Positions 46,101-54,288 are shown, counted from the stretch's first letter. The stretch is 64,000 bases of DNA from Streptomyces sp. ISL-98 (GCF_018614055.1 NZ_JAGGPB010000042.1:1-64000); one strand, 5' to 3'. Numbers and translations: made by a program. The notes: generated by a model from the letters alone, not told the origin.

Positions 46101-47231
46101 GGCGAGAGCCTGCCGCCCGCCGCCGTCACCGTCCACGAGGCGATCCTGACCGCCACCCGTGAACTCGCGCCCACCGAGTCCAGCGTCAAGCAGTCCGTCA
46201 CCCGCCTCACCACGGCCCTGGAGGACCTGCACGCCCATCTCGCCGCCGCCGGGCAGGACTACCAGCCCGCCTGGGACAGCTCCAGCGGCGTCATCACCGT
46301 CACTGTCGCTGACGAACAGGGCCCGCTGCCCATCGCCTCCTTCGCAGAGAAGATCGCCTCCCACCGCCGCGACCAGGCCGAACTCCTCTCCGACTCCGAG
46401 CAGCGCATCCTCGAGGACGCCCTGCTCACTCGCCTCGCCCAGCAGATCCACGACCGCACCGTCGACGCCCGCGACCTGATCCGCCGCATGAACACCGACA
46501 TGCGCGAGCGCCGCATGTCCTCGGGCACCACGGTCGGCGTCAGCTGGCTGCTCGCCGACGGCCTCGACGACGAACAGCGCGCCGTCTGCGCCCTCCTGGA
46601 CGCCGACGCCGCCCGCCTCGGCCCCGAGAAGCTCGCCCGCATGCGCACCCACTTCGCCGCGCAGATCAAGAACGCCCGCGCCCGGCAGCGCGAGACCCCC
46701 TACCGGCAGCTGCTCGCCGAGGTCCTGGACTACCGGCGCTGGCGCCAGTTCGCCTTCCAGCTGGTACGCCCAGGCGGCGCCGAGGAACGCCTCACCCGCG
46801 CCCGGCACAGCCGCCTTTCCGGCGGCGAGCAGTCCGTCTCCCTGCACCTGCCGCTGTTCGCCGCCGCCCACGCCATGCTCAACTCCGCGCACCCCGACGC
46901 CCCGCGTCTGCTCGCCCTCGACGAGGCGTTCGCCGGCGTCGACGACACCGGGCGCGGAGAACTCATGTCACTGGCCGCCCAGTTCGAACTCGACCTGTTC
47001 ATGACCGGGTACGACCTGTGGGCCGTGCACAGCGCGGTGCGTGCCGCCGCCCACTACGACCTCGCGCACTCCGCCGTCGACCACACCGTCTCCGCGCTCT
47101 TGCTCCTGTGGGACGGCGAACGCCTGCACGCCGACGACACCGGCACCCTGAGCGGCATGCTCGGCTCACCGGGCAGCCGCTCCGTACGCAGGCAGGACCG
47201 TCAGGTCCAGGAGGCCCAGCTTGTCGACTGA
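43122..47231 (+). CDS. jetC: Wadjet protein JetC, SMC-like ATPase (TIGR02680 family), 1369 aa
   Basis: The motor of the complex, related to MukB/SMC, thought to extrude plasmid DNA loops before cleavage by JetD. The Walker A motif GPNGSGKT is at residues 41-48; long Glu/Arg/Ala-rich coiled coils run from about 280 to 500 and 760 to 970 around a hinge-like globular part (about 560-720). The ABC signature RLSGGEQS is near residue 1233 and Walker B LLALDEAFAG has the Asp-Glu pair at 1267-1268. All ATPase motifs are intact and the length is right for the family. GTG start at 43122 overlaps the JetB stop; its own stop overlaps the JetD start. Confidence 0.95.
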   Translation: MSTPPTDLQPRFVPTRAGIVNLWDYRDEEFSFAGGWLVLRGPNGSGKTKALEVLFPFVLDGRIDPKRLNPFAAEDRTMKSNLLFRGQEGALGYVWIEFTHRTTGQAVTCGIGLHAQKHRDTPARWHFVADGRIGEDFSLLTDDDRPLTKKQLAAGLAPLSAEVIASATDYRTAVDQRLFGLGRERYEQLLTLILTLRRPQLAKNLDPAKLSDTLTEGLRPLDEDLIGEAARSFDDMESVQRTLEGLVAADEATRSFLAAYSTYLRVNARVAADRLSARRAESGERERAHAGSETELDEAREQREAAGARADEAEAALAALRARLEQLRSSAAYQAVEQLADLERLVRTCEQTARQATAERERRTAATGRARGEAERAGQLAAELATAVSSSAAALADHAHRAGIVWIAADAAPSALADRASARAAARHEGVRAVRAAAAHLRDTERSRDAARAGQERAQEAARAAETEERAAQDALSAAHTRAREELGRWQDQYGQLLPEGAAEPLAQALDAAAEPDGPEAGTPALTDLFTEAAAPAVQGLRDRLAALRGERGALEARRAETEAERTRIAAEHDDAPPAARGRTADRDSLEGALPLWQLVDFADGLDDTERAGVEAALEASGLLDALVTADEPPTGDGDGYLRATAPVGGPSLADLLRPETGTAIPAARITAVLRSVAVADTAGAATAVCPDGRYAAGILIGSHSKPHAEYVGATARMRRRAARIAACDALLSELAVQLEELAQARSRCEQSLQEYDTARAALPRTAALAPHLRALDRAVAALCATRTAADAAQSVYDETQAACAVAARALHRAESEHGVTAQDADDTESATRAFEREAGELATRRREHTRQTETATAAADRLTAAAEDEEAAAGVERAARRRHAEEAAGLQALREAVGAEAQQVMARVEETENSLETAARETDAARSAKDEAIGRLAAAEARRTAAAEALQVAVAEEKDTARGLAPYAARELLDLLRCPPGLAWPAQEADWTGESLPPAAVTVHEAILTATRELAPTESSVKQSVTRLTTALEDLHAHLAAAGQDYQPAWDSSSGVITVTVADEQGPLPIASFAEKIASHRRDQAELLSDSEQRILEDALLTRLAQQIHDRTVDARDLIRRMNTDMRERRMSSGTTVGVSWLLADGLDDEQRAVCALLDADAARLGPEKLARMRTHFAAQIKNARARQRETPYRQLLAEVLDYRRWRQFAFQLVRPGGAEERLTRARHSRLSGGEQSVSLHLPLFAAAHAMLNSAHPDAPRLLALDEAFAGVDDTGRGELMSLAAQFELDLFMTGYDLWAVHSAVRAAAHYDLAHSAVDHTVSALLLLWDGERLHADDTGTLSGMLGSPGSRSVRRQDRQVQEAQLVD

Positions 47232-48498
47232 CCAGCCGGCCCCGTCGTCGTACGCCGAACTCCACGAAGAAGGCTGGCGGCGCCTGCTCGCCGCCGCCCG
47301 CCGCTGCCTGGAGCGCACCGGCGGGGCCCTCGACGGCGACATCGGCCTCACTTCCCCCACCGAGGCCGAACGCCGCACCGTCATCGGCATCACCGGCCGC
47401 TACCGCCCCGAGACTGCCAAACGCCTCACCGTCCCCTTGGCCGACCTCGACGCCTACCTGCACACCCGCTACGGAACCGGCCTGCTCCAGACCCTGGGCC
47501 GCCTGCACGGGCCGCTGCGCGACCGCCCCGCCGAGCGCGCCGACGAGGCGTCCGCCAGTGCCCGGGCCCTCGCGGCCGCCGAGGCCTCGCCTCTCGCCGG
47601 CCAGGACTGGTACCCGGCCTGGCTGGAGCGGATCGCCGCCGACGGCACCCTCACTCGCCTCCTGCGGCGCGGCGACGCGGCCCTGCTCCAGGCCGCAGTC
47701 CGGGTCCTGGAGACACTTCCCGAGGTACGGGGCGACGGGGGCCGAAGCCCCCTGCCCCTGCCGGTCCTCGCCGAGTGGGCCACGGGCGACACCAAGGCGC
47801 TGCTGCCGGGCGGCCCGCTCGAACAGCTCGTCCTGCGCGCGCTCGCCCAGCGCACCGCCGCGGGCGACGGGCAGCCGGCCCGGGCCGTCCCCCGTGACCG
47901 GGAGGGGCGCCGCGCCCTGTGGGAGAGCGCCGGAGCCGTCGCCGACGACCTCGCCAGCCAGGTACTCGTCCTCAACATCGGTGCCCGGGGCGACGACGTG
48001 GTGTGCGACTGGCTCCGCGACGCCTCCGGCTTCGGCATCCCCTTCCGCCTTACCCTCCACCAGCTGACGGCCGCGGACGTCGTCCCCGCCGCCCGCGAGA
48101 TCCACGTCTGCGAGAACCCGGCCGTGTTGCGTGCGGCCGCCGCCGAACTCGAAGACCGCGCCGCTCCCCTGGTCTGCACCGAAGGCATCCCGTCGGCCGC
48201 CTGCCACAAGCTGCTCGCCGCCGCCGCCCGGTCCGGGGCCCGCCTGCACTGGCGCGCCGACTTCGACTGGACCGGCCTGCGTATCACCGCCGCCGCCGTG
48301 GAGCGCCACGGCGCCCGGCCCTGGCGCATGACCACCGCCGACTACCGCAGCGCCCTGGCGGGAGGCGAGTCCACTCCGCTGACCGGACCGCCCGCCGCCA
48401 GCCCCTGGGACCCCGCCCTCGCTTCCGCCCTGAGCGAGTCGGGCCAGGCGGTCATGGAGGAACGACTGCTGCCCGAACTCCTCTCGGACCTCGGCTGA
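47221..48498 (+). CDS. jetD: Wadjet nuclease JetD (DUF3323 + DUF2399/TIGR02679), 425 aa
   Basis: The TTG start at 47221 overlaps the JetC stop by 11 bases. JetD is the TOPRIM-fold nuclease that cuts plasmid DNA. The N-terminal DUF3323 part spans about residues 1-230. The C-terminal TOPRIM-like DUF2399 part has the catalytic Glu298 in HVCENPAVL and the DxD pair Asp347/Asp349 in WRADFDWTGLRI, plus CTEGIPSAACHKLL between them. All expected metal-binding residues are present, so the system looks functional. The unusual TTG start and the overlap suggest JetD is deliberately made at low level relative to JetC. Confidence 0.93.
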   Translation: MSTDQPAPSSYAELHEEGWRRLLAAARRCLERTGGALDGDIGLTSPTEAERRTVIGITGRYRPETAKRLTVPLADLDAYLHTRYGTGLLQTLGRLHGPLRDRPAERADEASASARALAAAEASPLAGQDWYPAWLERIAADGTLTRLLRRGDAALLQAAVRVLETLPEVRGDGGRSPLPLPVLAEWATGDTKALLPGGPLEQLVLRALAQRTAAGDGQPARAVPRDREGRRALWESAGAVADDLASQVLVLNIGARGDDVVCDWLRDASGFGIPFRLTLHQLTAADVVPAAREIHVCENPAVLRAAAAELEDRAAPLVCTEGIPSAACHKLLAAAARSGARLHWRADFDWTGLRITAAAVERHGARPWRMTTADYRSALAGGESTPLTGPPAASPWDPALASALSESGQAVMEERLLPELLSDLG

Positions 48499-48600
48499 TG
48501 CGCTTGGTACCGGCGGCGTGCCGACAAAGCCGGGCCCCGGACGTGACAGGCAGCGGTTGGCGCTGTCGCGAGTCTCCTGTGCACGGGGGTGCGGCGTGGG

Positions 48601-48751
48601 TCAGATTTTGATCACGCGGATGCCGGGGCCGCACAGAATGAGGAGATCCTCAGGGGCCGACGTCAGGACGGTCACGGGGGCGGGAGAGGTGAGGGCGGTG
48701 GCTGCGACGATTGCGTCGAGGGCGTATTTGTGGCCGTGCAGGCCTTGCGCT
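48601..48751 (-). pseudogene. PIN-domain (VapC-like) toxin, C-terminal fragment
   Basis: The minus strand reads QGLHGHKYALDAIVAATALT, then VLTSAPEDLLILCGPGIRVIKI and a stop. HGHKYxxDAxVAAxAL with the following VLTSxPEDL is the C-terminal half of PIN-domain toxins, holding the last catalytic Asp. The gene is cut at 48751, exactly at the left end of the following IS element, and the 5' part does not reappear after it. Confidence 0.75.
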
Positions 48752-49993
48752 TGCCGATAACCTCATCCGCCCTGGTCGGAGCTGGTGTGCGGGGTGTATG
48801 GGATGTCGAGCGTGGTCGGTCGAGTCTGCGCCGTCGCGCGGCCGTCGATCAACGCGGCATGATGATCCACCATGCTGCTGCGACTGGCCTACCTGGGTGT
48901 GGCGAACGCGTTCACCCTGCTGCGCCTGTTGCCGATGAGCGATCGGGACAAGGTCGTCGAGATCCTCGCGTTGCGTCATCAGATCACGGTGCTGGAGCGC
49001 CAACTCGGCAAGGAGAAGGTGCGGTTCACCCCGAGCGACCGGGCGTTCCTGGCAGCGCTGCTGCACCGGCTGCCGCGGGACGTGCTGTGCAGGCTGCGGC
49101 TGCTGGTGCGCCCGGACACGGTGCTGCGCTGGCACCGGGCACTTCTCGCCCGCCGCCACGCGGCCGCCTCCCGGCCGAAGCGCCCGGGTCGGCCCCGCAC
49201 CGTGCGCTCCATCCGCGTTCTGGTGCTGCGCCTGGCGCAGGAGAATCCCTGCTGGGGCTACCGACGGGTGCACGGCGAGCTGCTCGTGCTGGGCGTGAAG
49301 GTGGCCCCCTCCACGGCATGGGAGATCCTGCGGGAGGCCGAGATCGATCCGTCACCCCAGCGGAACTCCAGTACCTGGGCGGACTTCCTGCGCTCGCAGG
49401 CCGACGCCCTGCTGGCGTGCGACTTTTTGGAGACGGTCACCTTGTCCGGGGCACGGATGTACGTGCTTGCAGTGATCGAGCACGGCAGTCGGCGGATCCG
49501 GATTCTGGGCGCCACGGCCCACCCGACCGCCTCGTGGGTGGCGCAAGCCGCGAAGAATCTCGTCATGGACCTCGAGGACGCGGGCTGCCGGGCGCGGTTC
49601 CTGATCCGGGACCGGGACGGGAAGTTCCCTGCCCTGTTCGACGCGATCCTCAAGGATGCGGGGATCGAGATTGTGTTCAGTGGCGTCCGGATGCCGAGAA
49701 TGAACTCGATTATGGAGAGATGGGTGCAGACCTGCCGGCGCGAGCTGCTGGACCGCACGTTGATCTGGAATCAGCGGCATCTGCTTCACGCCTTGCGCGA
49801 GTTCGAACAGTTCTACAACTCCCATAGGTCTCATCAGGGCATCGCGAACACCCGCCCACTACGACCGCTCCCCGGGCCCATCACCGATCCCGGGCAGATC
49901 GCCCACCTCGACATACGCCGACACGACCGCCTCGGCGGCATCCTGCACGAGTACCAGCATGTTGCTTGACCTGCGCGGACGAGGTTTTCGGCA
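48752..49993 (+). mobile_element. Insertion sequence with rve-type transposase
   Basis: Imperfect 26-bp inverted repeats (48752-48777 and 49968-49993; TGCCGA-AACCTC core, 4 mismatches) bound a 1242-bp element. Its left end truncates a PIN-domain gene and its right end truncates an IS481 transposase fragment. Confidence 0.82.
48872..49969 (+). CDS. Integrase-core transposase (IS3/IS481-related), 365 aa
   Basis: The N-terminal half has MSDRDKVVEILALRHQITVL and an HTH around RPDTVLRWHRALLARRH; the HTH_21-type block is NPCWGYRRVHGELLVLG. The rve core follows with LACDFLETVTLSGARMYVL (first Asp), FLIRDRDGKFPALFD (second Asp) and RMPRMNSIMERWVQTCRREL (Glu). This single-frame transposase, common in Streptomyces, is intermediate between IS3 OrfB and IS481. 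Intact, with both ends visible. Confidence 0.92.
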   Translation: MLLRLAYLGVANAFTLLRLLPMSDRDKVVEILALRHQITVLERQLGKEKVRFTPSDRAFLAALLHRLPRDVLCRLRLLVRPDTVLRWHRALLARRHAAASRPKRPGRPRTVRSIRVLVLRLAQENPCWGYRRVHGELLVLGVKVAPSTAWEILREAEIDPSPQRNSSTWADFLRSQADALLACDFLETVTLSGARMYVLAVIEHGSRRIRILGATAHPTASWVAQAAKNLVMDLEDAGCRARFLIRDRDGKFPALFDAILKDAGIEIVFSGVRMPRMNSIMERWVQTCRRELLDRTLIWNQRHLLHALREFEQFYNSHRSHQGIANTRPLRPLPGPITDPGQIAHLDIRRHDRLGGILHEYQHVA

Positions 49994-50161
49994 GGCGCAG
50001 GGTGGTTGGCCGCCGGCGGTTCCATGGGGCCGGTGGTAGTTGTAGTGGATGTTCCAGATTCCGAGTGCTGCTGCGCGTTCATCTTCTGAGGTCCATTCGC
50101 GGGGGTAGAGGAACTCCTCCGCCAGGATCCGGTTGTATCTCTCCACCGTGCCGTTGGCCCG
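49994..50161 (-). pseudogene. IS481 transposase, 3' fragment
   Basis: The minus strand reads RANGTVERYNRILAEEFLYP, then REWTSEDERAAALGIWNIHY and NYHRPHGTAGGQPP. This is the C-terminal end of an IS481 transposase. It joins in frame, across the serine-recombinase element (50162-53579), to the fragment ending ITPYTPR at 53577. Its own 3' end is cut by the IS at 48752-49993. Confidence 0.85.
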
Positions 50162-50202
50162 AACTGTCAAATGCCCCTGATCCGCATGGTGCGGAGCGAC
50201 TT

Positions 50203-50478
50203 GTGACGGTCACGCACCCGTTCCATCCGTGGCATGGCCGGTCGTACGAGTTCGTCGTCCGGCGCAAGAACTGGGGCGAGGACCGCGTGTACTTCCGCGA
50301 CGAGGCGGGAGAGGTGCTGTCCGCACCGACGGCGTGGACCGATGCGGGCGGCGAGGACCCTTTCGTGGTTCTCGCGGCGGGCCGCAGCCCGTTCCGCGTC
50401 GAGGATCTGCTGGCACTGGCCGGCCTGATCGACTACCTGGACGGTCGCGGCGGCGGTGCCCAGGAGATGGCGCCGTGA
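50203..50478 (+). CDS. DUF5372-type small protein, 91 aa
   Basis: VTVTHPFHPWHGRSYEFVVRR followed by NWGEDRVYFRDEAGEVLSAPTAWTD is the pattern I know as DUF5372, a small beta-rich protein regularly encoded next to serine recombinases in mobile elements. The GTG at 50203 is used as start; no other start fits between the element border and the conserved region. Its role in transposition is unknown. Confidence 0.75.
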   Translation: MTVTHPFHPWHGRSYEFVVRRKNWGEDRVYFRDEAGEVLSAPTAWTDAGGEDPFVVLAAGRSPFRVEDLLALAGLIDYLDGRGGGAQEMAP

Positions 50479-50652
50479 CCGCCTTGGGATTCACGCCGCA
50501 GCGGTGGGGGCGTGTCCGGCGCACGGTGATCGAGACAGCGCACGCCATGCCGACTGGCCTGCACAGATCCCTGGTCCGGTGCCTCTGCGCGCTCTTGGCT
50601 GTGACCGGCCATGACGCAATTCTTGAGGCATCCAGTGGGCGAGGGAGGCGGC

Positions 50653-51144
50653 ATGGCCGGCAACGCGACGAGCGACCCGAAGGAAGCCGCCCTGCGGGCG
50701 ACGCGGACGCTGAACCCCCGGCCGGAGGCCGTGGTCGACGCGGTGTTCACCGCATCGCCGTTCTGCGATCCGCGGGATCTGGTGCAGGTGAAGTACGAGA
50801 TGGTGCGGCGGGTGCGGGTGGACAAAGTTCCCGCGGCCCGGGCGGTGCGGGAGTTCGGGTTCTCTCGGCAGGTCTACTACGACGCTGCGGCCGCGCTCGA
50901 CGCGGGCGGTCCGGCCGCCCTGGTGCCGGGCAAACCGGGCCCGAAAGGGCCGCGCAAGCTCACCGATGCGGTCATGGAGTACATCGAGACACGGCTGGTC
51001 GCCGAGCCGTCCCTGCGCTCCAGGGACCTGGCCGACGCCGTCGCCGTCGAGTACGGCCTCAGCGTCCATCCGCGCTCCATCGAGCGGGCGCTGGCCCGTC
51101 GCGAGATCTCACGCACCCAGGAGTCACCCAAAAGCCGCAGCTGA
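50653..51144 (+). CDS. Helix-turn-helix protein of the recombinase element, 163 aa
   Basis: The ATG at 50653 follows GGGAGGCGGC. Residues 35-75 hold an HTH (LVQVKYEMVRRVRVDKVPAARAVREFGFSRQVYYDAAAAL), and a second winged or HTH-like block follows (RKLTDAVMEYIETRLVAEPS, LSVHPRSIERALAR). This double HTH layout resembles the DNA-binding half of IS481/IS3-type transposases without a catalytic core. It probably binds the element ends or regulates the recombinase. It sits between the DUF5372 gene and the small 115-aa gene, as in related elements I recall. Confidence 0.8.
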   Translation: MAGNATSDPKEAALRATRTLNPRPEAVVDAVFTASPFCDPRDLVQVKYEMVRRVRVDKVPAARAVREFGFSRQVYYDAAAALDAGGPAALVPGKPGPKGPRKLTDAVMEYIETRLVAEPSLRSRDLADAVAVEYGLSVHPRSIERALARREISRTQESPKSRS

Positions 51145-51181
51145 CAGCCCTGCTGGAGCGAGATCCCCAGAGCCGGATGCA

Positions 51182-51529
51182 GTGGTGGCCCGCTATGAGG
51201 AACTACGGACGGCGGTCGTCGACGGCACGGGCGAGGGCTGGCGGCTGGGCCGGGGTGTGCTCGCGGCCAAGGGCATGGCCGCCTGGGCGGCGGCCTGGCG
51301 GTCTCTGCCCGGACCGTCGGCCCGGCCCGCCCCTGGGCGGCAGCCGCCACTCGGCCGCTCGGGTGACAGCGACGAACTCGTACGGGTCCTGGCCGCGATG
51401 GCCCTGGCCCATCTCCACCCGCCCGAAGAACTGGCGGAGCGAACCACCCAAGAAATAGAGGGAGTTGATGTCATCCATGGACGCGATGGCAGCAGCGGGC
51501 AAGGTGACCCGCGAACATCTGCAGCGTGA
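51182..51529 (+). CDS. Small accessory protein of the recombinase element, 115 aa
   Basis: The frame encodes VVARYEELRTAVVDGTGEGW, RLGRGVLAAKGMAAWAAAWR, a Pro-rich linker, and DELVRVLAAMALAHLHPPEE; the last 20 residues overlap the recombinase gene. This is a pattern I recall beside serine recombinases of this type. The start is uncertain: GTG at 51182 or 51185. Helical, soluble, without catalytic motif. Possible recombination directionality or accessory factor, by position only. Confidence 0.65.
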   Translation: MVARYEELRTAVVDGTGEGWRLGRGVLAAKGMAAWAAAWRSLPGPSARPAPGRQPPLGRSGDSDELVRVLAAMALAHLHPPEELAERTTQEIEGVDVIHGRDGSSGQGDPRTSAA

Positions 51530-53549
51530 CGCATACCTCTATATCCGGCAGTCCACCCTCAAACAGGTGATCAACAACACTGAGTCCACCCAGCGGCAGT
51601 ACGCCCTGCGCGGCCGCGCCATCGCGCTGGGCTGGGACCACTCCCAGATCATCGTCATCGACACCGACCAAGGCCAGTCCGGCGCCTCCGCCGAGGGCCG
51701 GGACGGCTTCCAGCGACTGGTCGCCGAGGTCGGCATGGGACAGGCCGGGATCGTGCTGGGCCTGGAAGTCTCCCGCCTCGCCCGCAACAACACCGACTGG
51801 CACAGGCTCCTTGAAATCTGCGCGCTGGCCGGCACCCTGATCCTGGACGAGGACGGTCTCTATGACCCCGGGAACTTCAACGACAGGCTTCTCCTGGGTC
51901 TCAAAGGGACCATGTCGGAAGCGGAGTTGCACCTGCTCAAGGCCCGTCTTCGGGGCGGGGTGCTGTCCAAGGCGAGACGCGGAGAGCTGGTCCAGCCGCT
52001 GCCCGTCGGCCTCGTCTATGACCACGCCGAGCGGGTGGTTCTGGACCCGGACGCCTCGGTCCAGCAGGCCATCCGGCATCTGCTGGCCACGTTCGCCGCG
52101 ACCGGCTCCGCCTACGCCGTCGTCAAGGCGTTCGCCGACGCGGGCCTGAAGTTCCCCCGCCGGATCCGCACCGGCCCCAACAAGGGCGAGCTGACCTGGG
52201 GCATCCTGCAACATCATCGGGTCCTGCAGATCCTGCACAACCCACGCTATGCCGGCGCGTTCTTCTACGGACGCCGACATGAACGCCGCGGTCCGGGCGG
52301 CAAGACCACCAGCCACGTCCTGCCGCGCGAGGAGTGGACGGTGCTGATTACCGACGCCCATCCGGGCTATCTGACCTGGCCGGAGTTCGAGGCCAACCAG
52401 ACCCGGCTCGCGGAACTCGCCGCCGCCCACGGCACCGACCGCAAAGCCTCCCCGCCCCGCGAGGGCGCCGCGCTGCTGCAGGGCGTGGTCTCCTGCGGCA
52501 AGTGCGGCCGCAGGATGACCGTGCGCTACCAGCACTACAAAGGCACCGGCAAACCGATCTACCTCTGCCAGTTCGACGGGATCCGCAACGCGGTCCCGAT
52601 CTGCCAGACCATGATCGGCGACCAGATCGACGCCGCCGTCAGCGAGCTGCTGCTGGCCACCCTCACCCCGCTCACACTGGAGGTCGCCCTGCGGGTGAGT
52701 GACGAGCTGGCCGCCCGCGCCGAGGAAGCCGACCGGCTCCGCGCCGCCTGCGTCGAACGCGCCCGTTACCGCGCCGACCTCGCCCGGCGCCGCTATCTGG
52801 CCGTCGATCCCTCCAACAGGCTGGTCGCCGACACCCTGGAGGCCGACTGGAACGACGCGCTGCGCGAACTCGCCGAGGCCACCGAGGAGTACGAGCGCGC
52901 GAAAAACACCGCCACCGGCCCGCTCTCGCCCGAGACCCGCGCAAAGATCACCGCGCTGGCCGCCGACTTCCCCCGGCTCTGGAACGACCCGGTCACCCCG
53001 ATGCGGGAACGCAAACGCATGATCCGGCTCCTGGTCACCGATGTCACCCTCACCAAGACCGACCACATCACCGTCGGCGTCGTCCTGCGCGGCGGCCAGA
53101 GCCACCAGCTCACCCTGCCCCGCCCGCAAACCGCCTGGGAACTCCGCCAGACCGACCCCGCTGTCGTCGCAGCCCTCGACGAACTCCTCGACGATCACAC
53201 CGACGCCCAGAGCGCCGACATCCTCAACGAACGCGGCCTGCCCAGCGGCATGGGCCGACCATTCACCCGCGGCATGATCATCCACCTGCGCAATGCCTAC
53301 CAGCTACGCAGCCACCGCCAACGCCTGCTCGACGCGGGCCTGCTGACCGTCTCCGAACTCGCCCGCCACCTCGGCGTCCACTTCCAGACCGTCAAGCACT
53401 GGCGCCGGGACGGAATCATCACCGGCATCCTGGCCAACGACAAGGGCGAGTACGTCTACCCCCTGCCCGGCCCCGACCTGGTCCGGCCCATCATCGGCAG
53501 ACCCCGCAGCAGCGTCCTGGACCCCGAACACTCCGCAACGACCCGATGA
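51468..53549 (+). CDS. Large serine recombinase, 693 aa
   Basis: The ATG at 51468 follows AGAGGGAG. The resolvase domain (about 22-165) has the nucleophile Ser29 in YLYIRQSTLKQ, the VSRLARNNTDWHRL block and the E-helix region GTMSEAELHLLKARL. The recombinase domain (about 190-320) contains HNPRYAGAFFYGRR. A zinc ribbon (about 345-380: CGKCGRR, then two later Cys) and a coiled coil (about 410-470) follow. Unusually, the C-terminus ends with a MerR/excisionase-like HTH, LTVSELARHLGVHFQTVKHWRRDG (about 625-648), which may help choose target sites. Complete and probably active: its own element has clean borders. Confidence 0.95.
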   Translation: MSSMDAMAAAGKVTREHLQRDAYLYIRQSTLKQVINNTESTQRQYALRGRAIALGWDHSQIIVIDTDQGQSGASAEGRDGFQRLVAEVGMGQAGIVLGLEVSRLARNNTDWHRLLEICALAGTLILDEDGLYDPGNFNDRLLLGLKGTMSEAELHLLKARLRGGVLSKARRGELVQPLPVGLVYDHAERVVLDPDASVQQAIRHLLATFAATGSAYAVVKAFADAGLKFPRRIRTGPNKGELTWGILQHHRVLQILHNPRYAGAFFYGRRHERRGPGGKTTSHVLPREEWTVLITDAHPGYLTWPEFEANQTRLAELAAAHGTDRKASPPREGAALLQGVVSCGKCGRRMTVRYQHYKGTGKPIYLCQFDGIRNAVPICQTMIGDQIDAAVSELLLATLTPLTLEVALRVSDELAARAEEADRLRAACVERARYRADLARRRYLAVDPSNRLVADTLEADWNDALRELAEATEEYERAKNTATGPLSPETRAKITALAADFPRLWNDPVTPMRERKRMIRLLVTDVTLTKTDHITVGVVLRGGQSHQLTLPRPQTAWELRQTDPAVVAALDELLDDHTDAQSADILNERGLPSGMGRPFTRGMIIHLRNAYQLRSHRQRLLDAGLLTVSELARHLGVHFQTVKHWRRDGIITGILANDKGEYVYPLPGPDLVRPIIGRPRSSVLDPEHSATTR

Positions 53550-53576
53550 GGTGCAGTGTGATGACAAAGGTTTATG

Positions 53577-54275
53577 CCGGGGGGTGTACGGCGTGATCTG
53601 CTGGTGCCGCGTCCCGAGTAGCGCCTGAGTGAATGCCTTCCCGCGGTAGCAGGCGCCGTTGTCGGTGACGATCCGGTCGATGTGGGTGATGCCATGGGCC
53701 GCGAACCACGCGCGCGCACGGCACATGAATGCCATCGCCGTTACGGCCTTCTCATCGGAAAGCGCTTCGGTGTAGGCGATTCGGGAGTAGCCGTCGATGG
53801 CCGAGTGGAGGTAGACGTAGCCGCCTCGCTCGGCCTTTTTCTTCCGTCGAGCGACCTGGCGCGCCTGTCCGCTGTCCTTGCCGTGGATCCGCCAGCCGCC
53901 GCCGTCGGGGACTCGGCCGACTTTTTTCACGTCGACGTGGACCATGTGACCGGGCCAGCGGGCGAGGATTTTCTGCGGTTCGTGGTTGGAGTCGCCGTTG
54001 GGGTCGATGAACCGTCTTTGGCTGAGACCGAGTGACGCGAGCTGCCGTGTCACTGTGCGTCGGCTGATCGAAGTCCCCTCGGCCTGAAGTTCGAACGCGA
54101 TCCGAGCAGCCGACCACTTGTTGGTGCGACGCATCTGCTCGATTTGTGCGACCACATCTCCGCTGGTCGCGCGTGGCTGATGCTTCGGAGTCGAGGCCCG
54201 ATCAAGTAGCCCGAGCTCGCCGTAGCGTCGCCACCGGTTGACCCACTTTGAGCTTGTTCCGCTTTGACGGACACC
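53577..54275 (-). pseudogene. IS481 transposase, 5'-truncated N-terminal part
   Basis: The minus strand reads WVNRWRRYGELGLLDRASTP, the HTH block RTNKWSAARIAFELQAEG, then LARWPGHMVHVDVKKVGRVP (first catalytic Asp) and IDRIVTDNGACYRGKAFTQAL (second Asp), ending ITPYTPR at the serine-recombinase junction. The remaining C-terminus is at 49994-50161. The very 5' end is missing because IS3 sequences abut at about 54275. Confidence 0.88.
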
Positions 54276-54288
54276 ATCGGTGTGTTGG

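Larger units (their letters stand above)
50162..53579 (+). mobile_element. Serine-recombinase mobile element, about 3.4 kb
   Basis: The element carries four genes on the + strand (DUF5372, HTH, small protein, large serine recombinase). Its borders are given by the split host gene: removing 50162-53579 fuses ITPYTP to RANGTVERYNR and restores the IS481 reading frame, with CCG present at both junctions (50159-50161, 53577-53579) as the likely crossover overlap. No inverted repeats are visible at the ends, as expected for serine recombinases. Confidence 0.88.

Noticed and set aside
43533..46892. A 1119-residue open frame on the minus strand
   Set aside because: It lies opposite jetC; Gly/Val-rich composition is the mirror of Ala/Arg coiled-coil codons, with no start or ribosome site.
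53549..54035. + strand frame of 117 aa at 53682-54035
   Set aside because: Antisense to the IS481 catalytic domain, which has clear motifs on the minus strand.
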